NCBI GenBank assembly: GCA_012295275.1
Contig: CM022670.1
Coordinates: 41,160,474-41,224,473, forward strand
DNA length: 64,000 nt
Source: Chrysomallon squamiferum
Taxonomy: Eukaryota > Mollusca > Gastropoda > Neomphalida > Peltospiridae
Direction: 5' to 3'
The notes beneath the pieces were generated by a model. The model was not told the DNA's origin, did no database searches, and saw only the letters and a list, made by a program, of their open reading frames with translations. Shown piece after piece: positions 63,316 to 64,000 of the stretch. How positions within the stretch are numbered: position 1 is the stretch's first letter; each line of letters begins with the position of its first letter. Made by a program: the position numbers and the translations under genes.

Positions 63316-64000
63316 GAAGACAGAGTCTGTACACACTTACAATATATAGAATATATAATTATTGTAATTAAAATAATCAGAAATTAATGATTATTATTGT
63401 ATGAAATATGTAAATAGACTGCAAAATGGAAGAAAAAACTAGAACACAAAATAAATTAATAAATAATAGTATTTCTGGGATGTTTTGCATTTATAAGAAG
63501 TGCATTAAATGACATAATAAAACATTTTTTATGACAAATATTTGTTTGTGTGTTTTAGAATTCATCAAAAAACACTTTATGGAACAGCTGTTGTCAATTT
63601 ATAATTTTATTTCAGACCCAGACATAAAAAATTATTTGTACAGAAAATGGATACACATATGCACACACAAACCTAAAAAGTCATATGTACATAACACATG
63701 CATGCATGCACGCACACACATACATATACACATAAAGTCATACTTGGGAAGGCACGAACACTCACAGACATACACACAGTCATTTATATAGGATGAACAT
63801 ACACACAGAGACACACACACACACACACACACATATATTGATGCACATTTTCACTGAAATTTCTCTTTTTTCTAATTATGAATTGTGTACACAAAGTAAA
63901 TAAGTGACAGGTTACATGGTCAGTTACTTGGTAAAGCTGGTTATGTGAGATGTTACACTGCACTTCCATGTGTTACTTTCAGTTTAGAGCAAGCCCTGAT
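54971..64000 (+). CDS. RIC1: RIC1, RAB6A GEF complex subunit (5' part, five exons seen)
   Basis: RIC1 pairs with RGP1 as the guanine nucleotide exchange factor for RAB6 at the Golgi. Exons: 54971-55111, 56072-56180, 56968-57062, 61674-61772 and 63983 onward. Start MYFPVGWPKYL, then FFAVLSAETLTIWYSK, PSIQIVTYTQ, TYKVAEWKPDSSMLAV, VLFFRV and VPALKLHFISHIEL: the N-terminal WD40-like part of RIC1. Exon 2 is 109 bases, and the conserved protein continues only in the next frame after about 56130, so one extra base seems present (GGGAACTTAC, where GGGACTTAC would fit). With 108 bases all phases from exon 1 to exon 5 agree. This may be a sequencing error, a polymorphism or damage. The gene runs past the window end. 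Confidence 0.88.
55832..55861. repeat. (GT)n microsatellite, RIC1 intron 1
   Basis: About 15 GT units. Confidence 0.9.
56754..56806. repeat. (CA)n microsatellite, RIC1 intron 2
   Basis: About 24 uninterrupted CA units after CTCAAACA. Confidence 0.93.
57063..61673. other. Large RIC1 intron 3
   Basis: The flanking exons join in phase 2 without anything between them. No convincing exon was seen inside. It holds poly-A and poly-T runs and a short 23-27-bp minisatellite built on CATCTTTCTTCATGTGTGTG at about 60034-60125. Confidence 0.6.
62820..62861. repeat. (GT)n microsatellite, RIC1 intron 4
   Basis: About 20 GT units flanked by TATATA. Confidence 0.92.
63271..63309. repeat. (GT)n microsatellite, RIC1 intron 4
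   Basis: About 19 GT units followed by GAGAGAGG. Confidence 0.92.

Noticed and set aside
1-64000. CRISPR arrays, prokaryotic operons or phage genes
   Set aside because: Repeats are contiguous tandem arrays without unique spacers, and all recognised genes are spliced animal genes.

Overview
This window is nuclear DNA from an animal. Genes are split into short exons with GT/AG introns, the DNA is very AT-rich, and it holds many micro- and minisatellites, a miniature inverted-repeat transposon and a pogo/Tigger relic. The gene repertoire and style suggest an invertebrate, probably a lophotrochozoan such as a mollusc; that placement is inference. Almost all ORFs over 60 codons are exons or chance reading of AT-rich introns, so the gene models here were built by joining exons whose splice sites and phases agree.

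Layout. (1) 1-8196, + strand: 3' part of an ankyrin-type TRP cation channel gene (copy A; transmembrane core and C-terminal tail). (2) 8197-12545: its 3' flank, with a pogo/Tigger relic at 10100-10748. (3) 12546-30787, + strand: a complete paralogue (copy B), 23 exons and 954 residues, with every intron phase consistent. Copies A and B are tandem duplicates whose introns and 3' flanks still align; the repeat unit is about 22.2 kb and ends about 80 bp from the INIP stop codon. (4) 34349-35669, - strand: INIP (SOSS complex subunit C), complete, 5 exons, 122 residues. (5) 35916-42103, + strand: a SNX30/SNX7-type sorting nexin, complete, 11 exons, 481 residues, sharing a 246-bp divergent promoter with INIP. 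(6) 42104-50674: a gene-poor stretch with a 73/75-bp tandem repeat. (7) 50675-52802, - strand: DYNLT5 (TCTEX1D1) dynein light chain, complete, 3 exons, 172 residues. (8) 54971-64000, + strand: the 5' part of RIC1 (RAB6A GEF subunit), five exons seen, one with an apparent 1-base frameshift.

The genes do not form one pathway. The two channel copies are the notable pair. Copy B is open from end to end. Copy A has a stop codon and an extra base in the exon before S1, and has lost C-terminal exons to a minisatellite that also appears to supply a new in-frame splice acceptor. Amino-acid differences between the copies cluster in the cytoplasmic segments after S6, while the pore is nearly unchanged. 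A second theme is tandem repeats lying directly against splice sites in four different genes.

No bacterial-type system, CRISPR array, rRNA gene or intact transposase was found.
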